64,000 bases of DNA, from assembly GCF_003952525.1 (NCBI RefSeq), contig NZ_CP034451.1, positions 5,432,501-5,496,500 on the forward strand, written 5' to 3'. Of this stretch, positions 61,006-64,000 are shown piece by piece (the stretch's first letter is position 1; each line of letters begins with the position of its first letter). The stretch comes from Mesorhizobium sp. M3A.F.Ca.ET.080.04.2.1. GTDB lineage: Bacteria > Pseudomonadota > Alphaproteobacteria > Rhizobiales > Rhizobiaceae. The position numbers were made by a program, and so were the translations under genes. A model generated the notes under the pieces. It searched no databases, was not told the DNA's origin, and worked only from the letters and a program-made list of their open reading frames with translations.

Positions 61006-62156
61006 TGCAAAGCCGTCTCGACAAAAGTCCGGTCGCAACCTGGTGGTGGACAATCGATCGCTGGTTCCTGGCGGCATTCCTGTCGCTCATGGGCCTTGGC
61101 ATCGTTTTGTCCTTCGCCGCCAGCCCGGCGGTGGCCGAGCGCATCGGTCTCGACAGCTTCCATTTCGCCACCAGGCAGATCATCTTCACCATCCCGGCGC
61201 TTGGCGTGATGCTGGCTGTCTCGTTTCTCGAATCGCGGCAGATCCGGCGAATGGCGTTGCTGATCCTGTCCATCATGCTGGTGCTGATGGTGGCGGTGCT
61301 CTATGTCGGCGTCGAAGTGAAGGGCGCGCGGCGCTGGGTGTCGCTCGCCGGCCTCTCCATCCAGCCCTCGGAATTCCTCAAGCCGGCTTTCGTCATCATC
61401 TGCGCCTGGCTGTTTGCCGAGCACAAGCGCCAGCCGGACATTCCCGGCAATCTCTTTGCCCTGCTGCTTCTCGTCCTCGTGGTTTCGCTTCTGGTTGCCC
61501 AGCCCGACCTCGGCCAGACCATGCTGGTGACCGGCACCTGGGGCGTCATGTTCTTCATGGCCGGCCTGCCGTGGCTGTGGATCATGGCGCTCGGCATAAC
61601 CGGCGCGACCGGGCTGTTTGCCGCCTACACGGTGTTCCCGCACGTCGCCGCGCGCATCGACAAGTTCCTGACCGGGGAGGGCGACACGTTCCAGGTCGAC
61701 ATGGGCCGCGAGGCGCTGATCAATGGCGGCTGGTTCGGCGTCGGCCCTGGCGAGGGAACCGTCAAGCGGGTGATTCCGGACAGTCATGCCGACTTCGTCT
61801 TCTCGGTCGCGGGCGAGGAGTTCGGGCTGATCATGTGCTTCTTCATCATGTCGATTTTTGCCTTCATCGTGCTGCGCGGGCTCAACACGGCGCTCAAGGA
61901 ACATGACGACTTCACGCGCTATGCGGTCGGCGGCCTGGTCACCGTCTTCGGCCTGCAGTCGGTGATCAACATGTGCGTGAACCTGCAGCTGATGCCCGCC
62001 AAGGGAATGACGCTGCCCTTCATCTCCTATGGCGGCTCGTCACAGATCGCCATCGCCATCTCAATGGGCATGGTGCTGGCGCTGACGCGCAGGCGGCCTG
62101 AAAAGCGCAAGCAGATGGGCTTCGTCTTCGCGCAACGCGCCATGCCGGCGGAATGA
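61005..62156 (+). CDS. ftsW: Lipid II polymerase FtsW (SEDS glycosyltransferase)
   Basis: 383 residues with about ten TM segments. SEDS landmarks: K-G-A-R-R-W-V, Q-P-S-E-F-L-K-P, Q-P-D-L-G-Q-T, F-S-V-A-G-E-E-F-G and the late P-A-K-G-M-T-L-P-F-I-S-Y-G-G-S-S. Polymerises septal glycan with FtsI. ATG 61005 has GGAGGG 8 bp upstream; the TTG at 61002 just before it is less likely. Confidence 0.96.
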   Translation: MQSRLDKSPVATWWWTIDRWFLAAFLSLMGLGIVLSFAASPAVAERIGLDSFHFATRQIIFTIPALGVMLAVSFLESRQIRRMALLILSIMLVLMVAVLYVGVEVKGARRWVSLAGLSIQPSEFLKPAFVIICAWLFAEHKRQPDIPGNLFALLLLVLVVSLLVAQPDLGQTMLVTGTWGVMFFMAGLPWLWIMALGITGATGLFAAYTVFPHVAARIDKFLTGEGDTFQVDMGREALINGGWFGVGPGEGTVKRVIPDSHADFVFSVAGEEFGLIMCFFIMSIFAFIVLRGLNTALKEHDDFTRYAVGGLVTVFGLQSVINMCVNLQLMPAKGMTLPFISYGGSSQIAIAISMGMVLALTRRRPEKRKQMGFVFAQRAMPAE

Positions 62157-62162
62157 GGCTGG

Positions 62163-63287
62163 ATGTCGAAGGGTGTCATCCTGCTTGCGGCTGGCGGAAC
62201 CGGCGGACATCTGTTTCCGGCCGAAGCGCTGGCGCATGAGCTGATCGAGCGCGGCTGGAAGGTGCATCTCGCCACCGACCATCGCGCCGAGCGCTATTCC
62301 GGCCAGTTCCCTGCCGTCGCCGTCCACTCCATCGCATCGGCGACTCTGGGCTCCAGGAATCCTATCGCTGTGCTCTCGTCCTTCTGGAGGATATGGCAAG
62401 GGGTGCGGCAGGCGGGGGAGGTCATGGCCAGGATCAAGCCCGAGGCCGTGGTCGGCTTCGGCGGCTATCCGACGCTGCCGCCGCTCTATGCGGCGACACG
62501 GCGCAAGGTGCCGACGCTGATCCATGAGCAGAACGCCGTCATGGGCCGGGCGAACAAAGCCCTGGCCGGCCGTGTCGATGCGATTGCCGGCGGCTTCCTG
62601 CCTGAAGGCGCGAGTGCCGCCGGCGCCAAGACGGTGACCACCGGCAATCCGGTCAGGCCGCAGGTTCTGGAGGCGGCAAAAACGCCCTATGTGCCGTCCA
62701 AGGACGGCGAACCGTTCCGCTTTCTGGTGTTTGGCGGCAGCCAGGGAGCCCAGTTCTTTTCCGATGCCGTGCCGGCGGCGATCGCATTGTTGCCCGAGGC
62801 GCAGCGCAAGCGGCTATTGATCACACAGCAGGCGCGCGCCGAAGATGTCGGGCGGGTGAAGGCCGTCTATGCCGAGCTTGCGGTCGACGCGCAGGTCTCG
62901 CCGTTCTTCACCGACATGGCGGCACGGATGGCTGCGGCGCATCTGGTGATGTCGCGCTCCGGCGCTTCGACGGTGTCCGAGATCTCGGTCATCGGCCGGC
63001 CGGCGCTGCTGGTTCCTTATCCACACGCGCTGGACCATGATCAGGCGGCGAATGCTGCGGCGCTCGCCGCCGCCGGCGGTGCCGAGCTCCACCCGCAGTC
63101 GACGCTTTCGGCCGAGCGGATCGCCGCGCTGGTGGGAGGGCTCATGAACGACCCCAGCAGGCTGGCGGGCATGGCGGCGGCCGCCCGTTCGGCCGGAAAA
63201 CCCGACGCGGCGCGGTTGCTCGCCGATCTGACAGAGGCTATTGCGTCCGGCAAAACGGTTTCGGACTTCAGGAGGACGCGCGCATGA
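62163..63287 (+). CDS. murG: UDP-N-acetylglucosamine:lipid I transferase MurG
   Basis: 374 residues, GT-B fold. [12 protein letters not shown] near the start, [19 protein letters not shown] and [11 protein letters not shown] for donor binding, H-D-Q-A-A-N-A. Makes lipid II on the inner face of the membrane. Starts 6 bp after ftsW; ends in ATGA overlap with murC. Confidence 0.97.
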   Translation: MSKGVILLAAGGTGGHLFPAEALAHELIERGWKVHLATDHRAERYSGQFPAVAVHSIASATLGSRNPIAVLSSFWRIWQGVRQAGEVMARIKPEAVVGFGGYPTLPPLYAATRRKVPTLIHEQNAVMGRANKALAGRVDAIAGGFLPEGASAAGAKTVTTGNPVRPQVLEAAKTPYVPSKDGEPFRFLVFGGSQGAQFFSDAVPAAIALLPEAQRKRLLITQQARAEDVGRVKAVYAELAVDAQVSPFFTDMAARMAAAHLVMSRSGASTVSEISVIGRPALLVPYPHALDHDQAANAAALAAAGGAELHPQSTLSAERIAALVGGLMNDPSRLAGMAAAARSAGKPDAARLLADLTEAIASGKTVSDFRRTRA

Positions 63288-64000
63288 AGATGCCGCAGAC
63301 GATTGGCCTCGTGCATTTCATCGGCATCGGCGGCATCGGCATGAGCGGCATTGCCGAGGTGCTGCACAACCTCGGCTACAAAGTGCAAGGCTCCGATCAG
63401 GCGGACGGCGCCAATGTGCAGCGTCTGCGCGACAAGGGCATCGAATGCTTCGTCGGCCACAAGGCGGAGAACCTAGGCGAGGCCGAAGTCGTGGTCGTTT
63501 CGACCGCCATCAAGAAGACCAACCCGGAGCTGAGGGCCGCGCGGGAAAAATTGCTTCCGGTTGTCCGCCGTGCCGAGATGCTCGCCGAACTGATGCGCTT
63601 CCGCCAGGCGGTGGCGATCGGCGGCACGCACGGCAAGACGACGACGACCTCGATGGTGGCGACACTGCTCGAGGCCGGGGGGCTCGACCCGACCGTCATC
63701 AACGGGGGCATCATCAACGCCTATGGCACCAATGCCCGCATGGGCGACGGCGAATGGATGGTGGTCGAGGCCGACGAGAGCGACGGCACCTTCCTGAAGC
63801 TGCCGGCCGACATCGCCGTGGTGACGAATATCGATCCCGAGCATCTCGACCACTATGGCAGCTTCGACAAAGTGCGCGAGGCGTTCCGCCAATTCGTCGA
63901 GAACGTGCCATTCTACGGCTTCGGCGTGATGTGCACCGACCATCCGGAGGTGCAGGCGCTGGTCGGCCGGATCGAGGACCGGCGCGTCATCACCTATGGC
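63284..64000 (+). CDS. murC: UDP-N-acetylmuramate:L-alanine ligase MurC (3' end outside window)
   Basis: First 239 residues. [13 protein letters not shown] at the N-terminus, [12 protein letters not shown] (ATP loop), E-A-D-E-S-D-G-T-F and [11 protein letters not shown] are all MurC features. Adds the first stem-peptide residue. The full protein should be about 465-470 residues, so roughly half lies beyond the window. Confidence 0.96.
   Translation, partial: MKMPQTIGLVHFIGIGGIGMSGIAEVLHNLGYKVQGSDQADGANVQRLRDKGIECFVGHKAENLGEAEVVVVSTAIKKTNPELRAAREKLLPVVRRAEMLAELMRFRQAVAIGGTHGKTTTTSMVATLLEAGGLDPTVINGGIINAYGTNARMGDGEWMVVEADESDGTFLKLPADIAVVTNIDPEHLDHYGSFDKVREAFRQFVENVPFYGFGVMCTDHPEVQALVGRIEDRRVITYG

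Overview
The window reads as chromosomal DNA of an alphaproteobacterium of the Rhizobiales, most likely Mesorhizobium or a close relative. Grounds: high GC with dense short-spaced operons, families typical of rhizobia (RutR-linked reductive pyrimidine catabolism, btaAB betaine-lipid genes, a fold-III ornithine/lysine decarboxylase, an ArsR-methyltransferase fusion next to metF), several families of palindromic intergenic repeats like those of rhizobial genomes, and a canonical division/cell-wall (dcw) cluster. The genus is inferred from recognition, not from a search.

Layout. (1) 1-14,960 is a pyrimidine-degradation region: the 3' end of preA (dihydropyrimidine dehydrogenase), then, after an apparently foreign block (Rrf2 regulator plus AhpD-like protein; two SDRs divergent from a MmyB-type regulator), rutR divergent from a beta-alanine:pyruvate aminotransferase, N-carbamoyl-beta-alanine amidohydrolase and dihydropyrimidinase, then an NMT1/THI5-type ABC importer with two different permeases. 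A RutR-like operator lies between rutR and the aminotransferase. (2) 15,000-22,750 holds an Lrp-type regulator divergent from a methionine-gamma-lyase-like enzyme, a CHRD protein, a TPP-enzyme/CoA-transferase pair, an alpha/beta hydrolase and RNase T2. (3) 22,780-33,650 holds a membrane diguanylate cyclase, ettA, tam, a FabH-like synthase, a frameshifted ICMT-like gene, a MOSC protein, a class IV aminotransferase, DUF2293-trmO, the ArsR-methyltransferase/metF operon and an untracked 28-residue membrane peptide gene. (4) 33,840-37,230 holds an EamA exporter, a complete IS481-type element inserted just upstream of the decarboxylase, and the decarboxylase. (5) 37,230-49,770 carries several murein hydrolases (MltB, GH25, amidase, SLT), a serine hydrolase, btaBA with a strong Pho box, a fused 5-oxoprolinase, a small lipoprotein and a DjlA-like protein. 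(6) 49,820-51,560 holds rnpB, a truncated ParE/RelE toxin and a cystathionine gamma-lyase-like gene. (7) 51,740-64,000 is the dcw cluster mraZ-rsmH-ftsL-ftsI-murE-murF-mraY-murD-ftsW-murG-murC (last gene cut by the window end), behind a promoter carrying three MraZ-type repeats with a 10-bp period.

Functional logic. The pyd genes convert dihydropyrimidines through N-carbamoyl-beta-alanine to beta-alanine and malonate semialdehyde, and the ABC transporter is the probable importer. btaAB replaces phospholipid with betaine lipid under phosphate limitation. The dcw genes make lipid II and the septal synthase from one promoter. No CRISPR array, prophage, tRNA or rRNA was seen. No wholly new multi-gene system is evident. 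The strongest new leads are regulatory or small-scale: the tandem GATAA-N3-TTATC operator, the 28-residue ORF, the IS element whose transposase stop codon lies in the target duplication, the toxin remnant at rnpB, and repeats sharing one core between different palindromic arms.
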